From Mycobacterium marseillense (GTDB lineage: Bacteria; Actinomycetota; Actinomycetes; Mycobacteriales; Mycobacteriaceae), in the NCBI RefSeq assembly GCF_010731675.1, contig NZ_AP022584.1:1-64000 (forward strand): 64,000 bases of DNA, given 5' to 3'. The translations under genes were made by a program, and so were the position numbers. Below the pieces are notes generated by a model. It did no database searches and was not told the DNA's origin. It saw only the letters and a list, made by a program, of their open reading frames with translations. Below, one piece after another: positions 50,295 through 59,219 of the stretch (positions are counted from its first letter, which is position 1; every line of letters starts with the position of its first letter).

Positions 50295-51410
50295 CTAGAG
50301 GCGGACCAGGTCGTAGTCGCCGATATGGTCAATCAGGTTGTGCAGGTGCTCACCCGAGGTGCCCAGGGTGTGTTCGATGGCGGTGAGCCGGGCGGCGTAG
50401 TGGCTGATCGGGTACTCCGCGGTCACCCCGATGCCGCCGTGCATCTGGATCGACTCCTGCGCGATGTGCCGGCCCGAGCGACCGATCTGCAGCTTGGCCC
50501 GCGAGGCGATCACCGGGTCGAGGTTGCCGTCGGCGATCGACATCGCCGAGTACAGGCTCATGCTGCGGGCCAGTTCCAGAGACACGTACATGTCGGCGGC
50601 GCGCTGGGTCAATGCCTGGAACTTGTTGAGCGTGACACCGAACTGCTTGCGGGTCTTGAGGTAATCGGTGGTCAGCCGCAGCGATTCCTCCATCGCCCCG
50701 AGCGCCTCGGCGCACAGCGCCGACTGGATGCGGACGACGGCGTTGCGGATTGCGTCCGACGCGTCGACCGCCTCACCCAGGGGTTCGGCGGCGGCGGAGT
50801 CGAGATCGATCTGGGCGCCGCGCTGTCCGTCGAAGGTCCGGTACGGCTGCCGTGTCACGGACTTTGCAGAGCCCGCGTCGACCAGGAACAGGCCGGTGCC
50901 GCCGTCGGGCAGGGCGGCGCTGACCACCAGGGTGTCGGCGCAGTCCCCGGCGAGCACCGGGTTCTTCCGGCCGTTCACGGTCCACGAATCACCTTGCTGC
51001 GCAGCCTTGGTGGTCAACTCGGCGGACGGCTTGCGTTGACCCGGTTCGAGGTGCGCGAAGGCCAGCAGCCGTTGCCCGGACGCGACCTCGTCCAGCAGCT
51101 GTTTCTGGTCCTGGCTGCCCAGCTCGGCGATCAGCGCGCCGGGCCCCAGCGCGGCGTGCAGGACCGGCTCGGGGGCCAGCCGGCGCCCGATCTCGGTGAG
51201 CACCACCGCGATCTCGATCTGGCCGGACTCGTCGGGGTCGAAGCCCAGCCCGAGGATGCCGGTATCGGCGAGCTGGCTCCAGACCTCGCGGCTCCAGCCG
51301 AGGTCGGAGCCGATGACCTTGTTGCGGCTTTCCGGGTCATAGGTGCGCGCCAGCAGGTCGCGGGTGGTGTCGCGGAGCAGGGACTGCTCGTCGCTCAACT
51401 GAAAGTCCAT
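50295..51410 (-). CDS. Acyl-CoA dehydrogenase (FadE), small partner
   Basis: FAD enzyme that introduces the alpha-beta double bond in acyl-CoA; 371 residues from ATG 51410 (MDFQLSDEQSLLRDTTRDLL). It has the three-part ACAD fold with KTRKQFGVTLNKFQALTQRA and QMHGGIGVTAEYPISHYAAR in the C-terminal helical domain. The middle-domain SEPxxGSD motif is missing, which is common in the non-catalytic or second subunit of mycobacterial heterotetrameric ACADs. Its start is 7 bp after the stop of the second FadE gene, supporting an alpha2-beta2 pair. The substrate is unknown; steroid side-chain or branched acyl-CoA is typical for such pairs. Confidence 0.92.
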   Translation of the reverse strand: MDFQLSDEQSLLRDTTRDLLARTYDPESRNKVIGSDLGWSREVWSQLADTGILGLGFDPDESGQIEIAVVLTEIGRRLAPEPVLHAALGPGALIAELGSQDQKQLLDEVASGQRLLAFAHLEPGQRKPSAELTTKAAQQGDSWTVNGRKNPVLAGDCADTLVVSAALPDGGTGLFLVDAGSAKSVTRQPYRTFDGQRGAQIDLDSAAAEPLGEAVDASDAIRNAVVRIQSALCAEALGAMEESLRLTTDYLKTRKQFGVTLNKFQALTQRAADMYVSLELARSMSLYSAMSIADGNLDPVIASRAKLQIGRSGRHIAQESIQMHGGIGVTAEYPISHYAARLTAIEHTLGTSGEHLHNLIDHIGDYDLVRL

Positions 51411-51417
51411 GGCTGCC

Positions 51418-52578
51418 TCACAATCCCAGAATGGTGGACGCGATGATGTTGCGTTGCACTTCGCTGCTGCCGCCGTAGATCGACGTCTTGCGGTAGTTGA
51501 GGTAGTGCGGCGCACTGTGCTGCGCCCAGGACGGCGACGAGATGTCTTCGCCGTTGGCCGGCAGCGCATCCGGCCCGGCGACCTCGACGAGCAGTTCGGT
51601 GGCGATCTGTTGCAGCTGGCTGCCGCGCAGCTTGAGCACCGACGAGGCCGGGTTGGGCTGCCCGTTCGCGGAGTCGGTGACCACCCGCGACTGCGTGAGT
51701 TCCAGTGCGAGCAGCTCGTTTTCGGCTTCGGCCAGCCGCGCCGCAAACAACGGGTCTTCGAGCACCCCGGTGGCCGCGGCGTGCTTTTTCACCTCGGCGA
51801 GGCGCACCTTGGTGCGGCCCACGCCCGCGATGCCGGTGCGCTCGTTGCCCAGCAGGAACTTGGCGTACGTCCAGCCCTTGTTTTCTTCTCCGACAAGCTG
51901 ATTGGCCGGTACGCGGACGTCTTCGAAAAAGACCTCGTTGATCTCGTGGCCGCCGTCGATCGTCTTGATGGGCCGCAGCGTGATGCCCGGGGTGTTCATG
52001 TCGAAGAGCAGGAACGAGATGCCGGCCTGACGCTTGGGCGCCTGCGGGTCGGTGCGGACCAGGCAGAAGATCCAGTCCGCGTACTGGCCGAGCGTGGTCC
52101 AGGTCTTCTGGCCGTTGACGACGTAGCTGTCACCGTCGCGGACCGCGGTGGTGCGCAGCGACGCCAGGTCCGACCCGGCCTCCGGCTCGGAGAACCCCTG
52201 GCACCACCAGATGTCGAGGCTGGCAGTCGGGGGCAGGAAGCGTTGTTTGACTTCCTCCGAACCGAATTCGGCGATCACCGGGCCCACCATCTTGGTGTTG
52301 AAGTTCAGCGGCTCCGGGACGCATGCCAGCTGCATCTCGTCGGCCCAGATCTGGTGCTGGGTTGGCGTCCAGTCCTTGCCGCCCCACTCGACCGGCCAGT
52401 TGGGCACCGCCAAACCGTGCTCGTGCAAGATCTTGTGGCTGGTGACGATGTCGTCGCGGTTCACTTCCGCCGCGCCCTGGCGCACCCGGTCGCGCAACTC
52501 CTGAGGAATCTTGGTCGTGTAGACGCTGCGGAGTTCGTCGCGGAACGCGGCTTCCTCGGGTGTGAGCGCCAGTTGCAT
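51418..52578 (-). CDS. Acyl-CoA dehydrogenase (FadE), FAD-binding partner
   Basis: A 386-residue ACAD from ATG 52578, preceded by AGGAGG. It keeps the complete flavin motif WWCQGFSEPEAGSDLASLRT and NGQKTWTTLGQYADWIFCLV. The C-terminal region ends YGGSSEVQRNIIASTILGL, the standard GGSSE-QR signature near the FAD adenine site. With the next gene it probably forms one heteromeric dehydrogenase. It is separated from comEA, on the other strand, by 200 bp. In M. tuberculosis I recall no FadE pair between Rv2417c and Rv2415c, so it belongs to the inserted segment. Confidence 0.93.
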   Translation of the reverse strand: MQLALTPEEAAFRDELRSVYTTKIPQELRDRVRQGAAEVNRDDIVTSHKILHEHGLAVPNWPVEWGGKDWTPTQHQIWADEMQLACVPEPLNFNTKMVGPVIAEFGSEEVKQRFLPPTASLDIWWCQGFSEPEAGSDLASLRTTAVRDGDSYVVNGQKTWTTLGQYADWIFCLVRTDPQAPKRQAGISFLLFDMNTPGITLRPIKTIDGGHEINEVFFEDVRVPANQLVGEENKGWTYAKFLLGNERTGIAGVGRTKVRLAEVKKHAAATGVLEDPLFAARLAEAENELLALELTQSRVVTDSANGQPNPASSVLKLRGSQLQQIATELLVEVAGPDALPANGEDISSPSWAQHSAPHYLNYRKTSIYGGSSEVQRNIIASTILGL

Positions 52579-52778
52579 GGCAGCCTCCTGTCGTTTCGGG
52601 ATGAACGTGGCGACCCATCGCCCAGAGCTGATTTCTGGCGATACTGGTCGTTCGCTCAACCTCCATCTTGACCCATCCCGCGCGGGCCCTGTGCACAGCC
52701 TCGGGTTAATCCACAGATCGGCCCGGAATCGTACTGCGCCGCGGCAGGTGCGGCGGCGGGCGGACCTACGGTCGGCCC

Positions 52779-53636
52779 ATGCGAACAGAACTTCCGGCCG
52801 AGCGCCTGCAGCGACGGCTCCGCGCCGAACCGGATGCCGATGCGCGCGCCGAGGACTCCGGGTCGGCCTCGACTGAGGGCGCCCCGAACGACGACCAGAA
52901 CTCGCTGCTGCCGCGCTGGCTGCCCGACGCATCCCAGGACCGAGGCTGGGTGGCGAAAGTGCGCGCCGACCCCGGACGGGCCGGCGCCATCGGGTTGGCG
53001 ATCGTGGCGGCGCTGGCGGTGCTCGTCACGGTGTTCACGTTGGTGCGCGACCGGCCCGTGCCGGTGATGTCGGCCAAGCTGCCGCCGGTCGAGAAGGTGT
53101 CGACGGCCAGCCCGCGCTCCTCGGCGAGCCCGACCACCGAGCCCGATCACCCTGTGGTGGTCAGCGTGGTCGGCCTGGTGCACACCCCGGGCCTGGTGAC
53201 GCTTGCGCCCGGCGCCCGCATCGCCGACGCGCTGCAGGCCGCCGGTGGAGCGGTGAACGGCGCCGACACCATCGGACTGAACATGGCCCGACAACTCGGC
53301 GACGGTGAGCAGATCGTGGTCGGTCTCGCTCCGGTGCCGGGACAGCCGACGGCGCTGGGCAGTTCGGTGGCCTCCGGTTCGGCACCCACGTCGAAAGCGC
53401 CGCCCCCGCGGCCGGGGTCGGAGTCGGTCAAACCGAAGCCGGGCGAGGTCGTCGACCTCAACACCGCGACGATCCAGGAACTCGACGCGTTGCCCGGTGT
53501 CGGGCCGGTCACCGCCGCCGCGATCGTGGCGTGGCGGCAGGCCAACGGCAAGTTCACCAGCGTGGACCAGCTCGCCGATGTCGAGGGCATCGGGCCGGCG
53601 CGGCTGGAGAAGCTACGCGCCCTGGTCCGTGTCTGA
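52779..53636 (+). CDS. ComEA-like helix-hairpin-helix DNA-binding protein
   Basis: Homologue of Rv2415c, 285 residues. A polar N-terminus is followed by one membrane helix near residues 68-92 (AGAIGLAIVAALAVLVTVFT), a Pro/Ser-rich linker, an SLBB domain near 125-185 (VVVSVVGLVHTPGLVTLAPG) and a C-terminal pair of helix-hairpin-helix motifs near 222-285 (LDALPGVGPVTAAAIVAWRQ and LADVEGIGPARLEKLRALV). In transformable bacteria ComEA binds incoming DNA at the membrane. It lies 5 bp before comEC. Natural transformation is not established in most mycobacteria, so the role is uncertain. Confidence 0.92.
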   Translation: MRTELPAERLQRRLRAEPDADARAEDSGSASTEGAPNDDQNSLLPRWLPDASQDRGWVAKVRADPGRAGAIGLAIVAALAVLVTVFTLVRDRPVPVMSAKLPPVEKVSTASPRSSASPTTEPDHPVVVSVVGLVHTPGLVTLAPGARIADALQAAGGAVNGADTIGLNMARQLGDGEQIVVGLAPVPGQPTALGSSVASGSAPTSKAPPPRPGSESVKPKPGEVVDLNTATIQELDALPGVGPVTAAAIVAWRQANGKFTSVDQLADVEGIGPARLEKLRALVRV

Positions 53637-53641
53637 CCGGG

Positions 53642-55192
53642 ATGGCCCAGCCCGGGTTGGCCGGCTCGCTCCCGCCGCGTATCGATGTGCGCCTGGTGCC
53701 GGCGGCGCTGACCTGCTGGGCGGTGACCGCCGGCGGGATCTGGTGGCCGATCGGGCGGACCCTCGCCTGGTGCGGCGTGGTGGCGATCGGCGCCTCGGCA
53801 GCGCTGGCGTGGCGCGCGCTGCACCATCCCGGCCCGGGGGAGCGATTACGGACGGTCAGCGCCGGGTTCGCGGCGATCGGTGTCGTGGGGGCGGGATTCG
53901 GGTTCGCGATCGCGCTGCGCACCGACGCGGTCGACCGCCATCCGATCACCATGGCGTACGGCGTGACCGCGGCGGTCACGGTCACCCCCACCGAGAGCCC
54001 GGTGTCGTTGGGTAGCGGCCGATTGATGTTTCGGGCCACCCTGCGACGACTACGGGACGACGAGATCTCCGGGCGGGTCGTCGTTTTCGCGCGCGCCGCG
54101 GATTTCGGTGGGCTGATGGTGGGACAGCCGCTGCGGTTCAGCGCGCGCATCGGCCGGCCGACGCGGCGCGACCTGACGGTCGCGGTGCTCAACGCGTCGG
54201 GCCGGCCGACCGTGGGCGCCGCGGGCGCCGTGCAGACCGCGGCGCACGGTGTGCGCAGTCGGTTCGCCGCGGCGGCCCGTGACACATTGCCCGGCGAGCA
54301 GGCCGCGCTGCTGCCCGCACTGGTGCTCGGCGACACCTCGGCGGTGCCCACCGAGACCGGCCGCGACTTCCGCGCTGCCGGCATGACGCACCTGATGGCC
54401 GTGTCGGGGGCCAACGTCACGATCGTGTGCGCCGCCGTGTTGTTCTCGGCCCGAATGATCGGCCCCCGAACGGCCGTCGCCCTGGCCGCGCTGGCCCTGG
54501 TGGCCTTCGTCGTCGTCGTGCAACCGACCGCGAGCGTGGTGCGGGCCGCGGTGATGGGCGCCATCGCGTTGGCGGGGATGCTGTCTTCGCGTCGGCGGCA
54601 AGCCATTCCGGCCCTCGCCGCCACGGTGCTGCTGTTGTTGGCGGTCGCCCCGCAGCTGGCCGTCGACGTCGGGTTCGCGCTGTCGGCGCTCGCCACGGCC
54701 GCGCTGATCGTCCTCGCACCGGTCTGGTCGCGGCGGCTGTCGGACAGGGGCTGCCCCAAACCGCTGGCCGATGCGCTGGCCGTCGCCTGGGCCGCGCAGC
54801 TCGTCACCGCCCCGCTGGTCGCCGCGATCTCGGGCCGGTTCAGCGTGGTCGCCGCCGGCGCGAACCTCGTCGTGGCGGCCGTGATCGCCCCCATCACGGT
54901 GCTGGGCACCGCGGCGGCCGCGCTCTGCCCGGTATGGCCGGGCGCCGCGCGGCTGCTCATTCGCTTCACCGGCCCCGAATTGTGGTGGGTGGGCGGCGTG
55001 GCCCGCTGGGCGGCAGGTCTGCCCGGGGCGACGGTCCCCGTGCCGGAGGGCGTGCCCGGCACGCTGCTCGTCGGCGGTGTGACGGTGCTGGCGATCGTGC
55101 TGTGGCGGTGGCGCCCGTTCCGCCTCGGGTCGGGGTTGGCCGCGCTGGCCGGGCTGGCCTGGGCGCTGTCCGGGATCGTCGGTCGGTCGTGA
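53642..55192 (+). CDS. ComEC/Rec2-family membrane channel protein, without the beta-lactamase domain
   Basis: Homologue of Rv2414c, 516 residues. It begins MAQPGLAGSLPPRIDVRLVP from ATG 53642. It has an N-terminal DUF4131-type region and the Competence domain with many membrane helices, including DFRAAGMTHLMAVSGANVTI, the ComEC signature. The protein ends in a membrane helix and RLGSG segment. There is no C-terminal metallo-beta-lactamase domain, which most ComEC proteins have and which degrades the non-imported strand. Size matches M. tuberculosis, so this is the mycobacterial form rather than a truncation. Co-transcribed with comEA and probably holA, 12 bp downstream. Confidence 0.92.
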   Translation: MAQPGLAGSLPPRIDVRLVPAALTCWAVTAGGIWWPIGRTLAWCGVVAIGASAALAWRALHHPGPGERLRTVSAGFAAIGVVGAGFGFAIALRTDAVDRHPITMAYGVTAAVTVTPTESPVSLGSGRLMFRATLRRLRDDEISGRVVVFARAADFGGLMVGQPLRFSARIGRPTRRDLTVAVLNASGRPTVGAAGAVQTAAHGVRSRFAAAARDTLPGEQAALLPALVLGDTSAVPTETGRDFRAAGMTHLMAVSGANVTIVCAAVLFSARMIGPRTAVALAALALVAFVVVVQPTASVVRAAVMGAIALAGMLSSRRRQAIPALAATVLLLLAVAPQLAVDVGFALSALATAALIVLAPVWSRRLSDRGCPKPLADALAVAWAAQLVTAPLVAAISGRFSVVAAGANLVVAAVIAPITVLGTAAAALCPVWPGAARLLIRFTGPELWWVGGVARWAAGLPGATVPVPEGVPGTLLVGGVTVLAIVLWRWRPFRLGSGLAALAGLAWALSGIVGRS

Positions 55193-55204
55193 CACCATCG
55201 TGGG

Positions 55205-56176
55205 GTGAGCGAGGTTTCGCCGTTGCACCTGGTGCTCGGAGACGAGGAGCTGCTGGTCGAGCGGGCGGTGGCCGACCTGCTGCGGTCGGCGCGGAAGCGT
55301 GCCGGCAAGGACGCGGACATTCCGGTCAACCGGATGCGGGCGGGTGACGTCAGCACCTACGAGCTCGCCGAGCTGCTGAGCCCCTCGCTGTTCGCTGACG
55401 AACGCATCGTCGTGCTCGAGGCCGCCGGCGAAGCGGGCAAAGACGCTGCCGCCGTGATTGTTTCGGCCGCGAGCGACATGCCGGCGGGCGTCGTACTGGT
55501 GGTGGTGCACTCGGGCGGCGGCCGGGCCAAGGCGCTGGCCACCGACCTGCAGAAGCTCGGCGCCGAGGTGCACCCGTGCGCCCGGATCACCAAACTCAGC
55601 GAACGCGTCGACTTCGTCCGCAAGGAGTTCCGCGCGCTGCGCGTCAAGGCCGACGAGCCGACCGTGACCGCGATGCTGGACGCGGTCGGCTCCGACCTGC
55701 GTGAGTTGGCGTCCGCCTGCTCGCAACTGGTCGCCGACACCGGCGGCGCGGTCGACGCCGCCGCGGTGCGCCGCTATCACAGCGGCAAGGCCGAGGTGAA
55801 GGGCTTCGACATCGCCGACAAGGCGGTGGCCGGCGACATCGAGGGCGCCGCCGAGGCGTTGCGGTGGGCGATGATGCGGGGCGAGCCGCTGGTGGTGCTG
55901 GCGGACGCGCTGGCCGAGGCGATTCACACCATCGGCCGGGTCGGCCCGCTCTCGGGCGATCCCTACCGGATGGCCTCACAGTTGGGGATGCCGCCCTGGC
56001 GGGTGCAGAAGGCCCAGAAGCAGGCCCGGAATTGGTCGCGCGACACGGTGGCCGCGGCGATGAAGGTGGTCGCCGCGCTCAACGCGAACGTCAAGGGGGC
56101 GGTGGCGGACGCCGACTACGCCCTGGAATCCGCGGTCAGACAGGTCGCCGAGCTAGCCGCCCAGCGCAGCCGCTGA
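55205..56176 (+). CDS. holA: DNA polymerase III delta subunit
   Basis: Clamp-loader subunit that opens the beta clamp; homologue of Rv2413c. The 323 residues from GTG 55205 begin [20 protein letters not shown], with [20 protein letters not shown] (the delta-family ELxxELxKL-like segment) and a helical C-terminal domain ending [12 protein letters not shown]. It lacks a Walker A motif, as expected for delta. Follows comEC by 12 bp and converges on rpsT with a 10-bp gap. This is the common comEA-comEC-holA-rpsT order of bacteria. Confidence 0.93.
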   Translation: MSEVSPLHLVLGDEELLVERAVADLLRSARKRAGKDADIPVNRMRAGDVSTYELAELLSPSLFADERIVVLEAAGEAGKDAAAVIVSAASDMPAGVVLVVVHSGGGRAKALATDLQKLGAEVHPCARITKLSERVDFVRKEFRALRVKADEPTVTAMLDAVGSDLRELASACSQLVADTGGAVDAAAVRRYHSGKAEVKGFDIADKAVAGDIEGAAEALRWAMMRGEPLVVLADALAEAIHTIGRVGPLSGDPYRMASQLGMPPWRVQKAQKQARNWSRDTVAAAMKVVAALNANVKGAVADADYALESAVRQVAELAAQRSR

Positions 56177-56186
56177 GGCCGAGGCC

Positions 56187-56447
56187 TCAGAGCTTGTTGA
56201 GGGCCTGCGCCAGCGCCGACTTCTTGTTGGCGGCCTGGTTCTTGTGGATCACGCCCTTGCTGGCAGCCTTGTCCAGCTTGCGGTTGGTCGACACCAACAA
56301 CTCGGCGGCCTTCTCCTTGTCGCCGGCGTGGGTCGCCTCGCGGAACGCGCGGACGGCGGTGCGCAGCGACGACTTCACCGACTTGTTGCGCAAGCGAGCG
56401 CGCTCGTTCGTCTTGTTGCGCTTCTGCTGCGACTTGATGTTGGCCAC
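56187..56447 (-). CDS. rpsT: 30S ribosomal protein S20
   Basis: Small-subunit protein binding 16S rRNA. The 86 residues from GTG 56447 read [20 protein letters not shown], then [20 protein letters not shown], and end [11 protein letters not shown], matching S20 in length and composition. GAAGAAGGA just before the GTG is a strong ribosome-binding site. The gap to the divergent ATP-grasp gene is 145 bp and contains TAACCT (56520-56515 on this strand) as a candidate -10. Confidence 0.96.
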   Translation of the reverse strand: MANIKSQQKRNKTNERARLRNKSVKSSLRTAVRAFREATHAGDKEKAAELLVSTNRKLDKAASKGVIHKNQAANKKSALAQALNKL

Positions 56448-56528
56448 GCTCGAGTTCCTTCTTCGATCAGACGTTTGGTTGGGGCGCCGGAAATCACCAC
56501 AGCGATTGCCCAGGTTATCAGTGAGTTA

Positions 56529-56545
56529 CGTTTTCTCCCAAAACG
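56529..56545. promoter_or_regulatory. Perfect CGTTTT palindrome in the rpsT divergent promoter region
   Basis: CGTTTT (56529-56534), CTCCC, AAAACG (56540-56545) is a perfect 6-bp inverted repeat about 9 bp upstream of the candidate rpsT -10. It may be an operator or a -35 region contact. AT-rich blocks are rare in this genome, which makes it stand out. Confidence 0.35.
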
Positions 56546-56592
56546 GGAACACGTCGGCTGCCAGAACATCGATTTGAGGCAGCATCTGAACA

Positions 56593-58242
56593 GTGAGTCT
56601 GACGAACCAGCTTGAGGAGACCAGGCGGGGTTTTCGCGCTGCGCGTTCTGAGCGGATTTTCGGCGGATACAACACGTCCTCGGACGCCTACGACATGGCC
56701 TTCGACGAGATGTTCGACGCCCAGGGCGCCGTTCGCGGCCCCTACAAGGGCATCTACGCCGAACTCGCGCCGTCGGACGCCTCGGACCTCAAGGCTCGCG
56801 CCGAAGCGCTCTCCCGCGCGTTCCTCGACCAGGGCATCACCTTCTCTCTGTCGGGGCAGGAGCGGCCCTTTCCGCTGGACTTGGTGCCGCGGGTCATCTC
56901 GGCCGCCGAGTGGACCCGGCTCGAGCGCGGCATCACCCAGCGGGTCAAGGCGCTCGAGATGTACCTCGACGACATCTACGGCGACCAGGAAATCCTCAAC
57001 GACGGGGTGATCCCGCGCCGCTTGATCACCTCCTGCGAGCATTTCCACCGCCAGGCGATGGGCATCGTCCCGCCCAACGGCGTGCGGATCCACGTCGCCG
57101 GCATCGATCTGATCCGCGACGAAAAGGGCAATTTCCGGGTCCTCGAGGACAATCTCCGCTCCCCGTCGGGCGTCTCCTATGTGATGGAGAACCGCCGCAC
57201 GATGGCGCGCGTCTTCCCGAACCTGTTCGCCACGCATCGCGTGCGTTCCGTCGACGACTACGCCAGCCACCTGCTGCGGGCGCTGCGCAACTCCGCGGCC
57301 ACCAACGAGGCCGACCCGACGGTGGTGGTGCTGACCCCGGGCGTCTACAACTCGGCGTATTTCGAGCATTCGCTGCTGGCCCGTCAGATGGGGGTCGAGC
57401 TAGTCGAGGGGCGCGACCTGTTCTGCCGCGACAACCAGGTGTACATGCGCACCACCGAGGGGGAGCGTCAGGTCGACGTCATCTATCGGCGCATCGACGA
57501 CGCCTTCCTGGACCCGCTGCAGTTCCGTGCCGACTCGGTGCTGGGGGTGGCCGGCCTGGTCAACGCCGCTCGCGCCGGAAACGTCGTCATCTCCAGCGCG
57601 ATCGGTAACGGCGTCGGCGACGACAAGCTCGTCTACACCTACGTGCCGACCATGATCGAGTACTACCTGGGCGAGAAACCGCTGCTGGCCAACGTCGAGA
57701 CGATGCGCTGCTGGCTCGACGACGAACGCGAAGAGGTGCTCGACCGGATCGACGAGCTGGTCCTCAAGCCGGTCGAGGGGTCCGGCGGCTACGGCATCGT
57801 GTTCGGCCCGGAGGCCTCCGAGAAGGAGTTGGCCGCCGTCGCCAAGAAGATCCGCGACGACCCGCGGAGCTGGATCGCCCAGCCGATGATGGAGCTGTCG
57901 ACCGTGCCGACGCAGGTCGGCAGCGCGCTGGCCCCCCGCTACGTCGACCTGCGGCCGTTCGCGGTCAACGACGGCAACGACGTGTGGGTGCTACCCGGCG
58001 GGCTGACCCGGGTGGCCCTGGTCGAGGGCTCACGGGTGGTCAACTCCAGCCAGGGCGGTGGCTCGAAGGACACCTGGGTGTTGGCGTCGCGGGCAGCAGA
58101 CGGCGACCACGAGCTCGGGGCCGCCGAAGTGGTCCGGTCGCTGCCGGATTCCATGGCGGACCCGGCCGCGGACGGTCAGGCCGACACCCCACCGGGCAAC
58201 GAACCACAGCAACAGCAGCAGCAACAGATCGTGATCCGCTGA
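56593..58242 (+). CDS. Circularly permuted ATP-grasp protein
   Basis: Homologue of Rv2411c, 549 residues from GTG 56593. Matches the circularly permuted ATP-grasp family (DUF404/DUF407), thought to form amide bonds in peptide-like products. Visible blocks: NGVRIHVAGIDLIRDEKGNF, VLEDNLRSPSGVSYVMENRR, VLTPGVYNSAYFEHSLLARQ, KPVEGSGGYGIVFGPEAS (ATP loop) and DLRPFAVNDGNDVWVLPGGL. The C-terminus has a Gln run (eight residues) in a disordered tail. The stop overlaps the next start (TGATG). The trio with alpha-E and transglutaminase proteins is widespread in actinobacteria and proteobacteria; the product is unknown. Confidence 0.92.
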   Translation: MSLTNQLEETRRGFRAARSERIFGGYNTSSDAYDMAFDEMFDAQGAVRGPYKGIYAELAPSDASDLKARAEALSRAFLDQGITFSLSGQERPFPLDLVPRVISAAEWTRLERGITQRVKALEMYLDDIYGDQEILNDGVIPRRLITSCEHFHRQAMGIVPPNGVRIHVAGIDLIRDEKGNFRVLEDNLRSPSGVSYVMENRRTMARVFPNLFATHRVRSVDDYASHLLRALRNSAATNEADPTVVVLTPGVYNSAYFEHSLLARQMGVELVEGRDLFCRDNQVYMRTTEGERQVDVIYRRIDDAFLDPLQFRADSVLGVAGLVNAARAGNVVISSAIGNGVGDDKLVYTYVPTMIEYYLGEKPLLANVETMRCWLDDEREEVLDRIDELVLKPVEGSGGYGIVFGPEASEKELAAVAKKIRDDPRSWIAQPMMELSTVPTQVGSALAPRYVDLRPFAVNDGNDVWVLPGGLTRVALVEGSRVVNSSQGGGSKDTWVLASRAADGDHELGAAEVVRSLPDSMADPAADGQADTPPGNEPQQQQQQQIVIR

Positions 58243-59219
58243 TGCTGGCCCGTAACGCCGAGGCGCTCTACTGGATCGGCCGCTACGTCGAGCGCGCCGA
58301 CGACACCGCCCGCATTCTGGACGTGGTGCTGCACCAATTGCTCGAGGATTCCAGCGTCGACCCGGATCAGGCCTCGCGCCTGCTGTTGCGCGTACTCGGC
58401 ATCGATCCACCAGCGCATGACCTGGACGTGTGGTCGTTGACCGATTTGGTCGCCTATAGCACCAACGCCCAGGGTGGCTCCTCGATCGTCGACGCCATCA
58501 CCGCGGCGCGCGAGAACGCGAAGTCGGCGCGCGAGGTGACGTCCAGCGAGATCTGGGAGTGCCTCAACACCACCTACCACGCCCTGCCCGAACGCGAACG
58601 CGCCGCCAAACGCCTTGGGCCACACGACTTCCTGTCGTTCGTCGAGCGGCGGGCGGCGATGTTCGCCGGGCTGGCCGACTCGACGCTGTCCCGGGACGAC
58701 GGGTATCGCTTCATGGTGTTGGGCCGGGCGATCGAGCGGGTCGACATGACCGTGCGGCTGTTGCTGTCGCGGGTCGGGGACAGCGCCTCGTCCCCGGCGT
58801 GGGTGACGCTGTTGCGCTCGGCGGGCGCGCACGATACCTATCTGCGCACCTATCGCGGTGTGCTCGATGCGGGCCGGGTGGTCGAGTTCATGTTGCTCGA
58901 CCGGCTGTTTCCGCGTTCGGTGTTCTACTCGCTGCGGCTGGCCGAACACAACCTCGACGAACTGGTCCGCACCCGGCAGAGCCGGATCGGGCCCACCGCC
59001 GAGGCGCAGCGGTTGCTCGGGCAGGCCCGCAGCGAGCTGGAGTTCGTCCAGCCCGGTGTGCTGCTCGAGACGCTGGAGAGCCGGCTGGCGGGCCTACAAC
59101 GCACGTGCCGCGATGTCGGGGAAGCCTTGGCGCTGCAGTACTTTCACGTCACGCCGTGGGTGGCGTGGTCGGACGCCGGTCAGCGCGCCCGGCTGGCCAG
59201 CAGGAAAGAGGACGGCTGA
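58242..59219 (+). CDS. Alpha-E (DUF403) domain protein
   Basis: Homologue of Rv2410c, 325 residues from ATG 58242, the same size as in M. tuberculosis. All-helical, starting MLARNAEALYWIGRYVERAD and DDTARILDVVLHQLL, the repeated alpha-E signature with conserved W-xGRY-ER. RDDGYRFMVLGRAIERVDMT repeats the same motif, suggesting an internal duplication. The function is unknown, but it is always found with the ATP-grasp protein and is proposed to take part in peptide synthesis or in recognising the product. Start and stop overlap both neighbours, so the trio is one operon. Confidence 0.92.
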   Translation: MLARNAEALYWIGRYVERADDTARILDVVLHQLLEDSSVDPDQASRLLLRVLGIDPPAHDLDVWSLTDLVAYSTNAQGGSSIVDAITAARENAKSAREVTSSEIWECLNTTYHALPERERAAKRLGPHDFLSFVERRAAMFAGLADSTLSRDDGYRFMVLGRAIERVDMTVRLLLSRVGDSASSPAWVTLLRSAGAHDTYLRTYRGVLDAGRVVEFMLLDRLFPRSVFYSLRLAEHNLDELVRTRQSRIGPTAEAQRLLGQARSELEFVQPGVLLETLESRLAGLQRTCRDVGEALALQYFHVTPWVAWSDAGQRARLASRKEDG

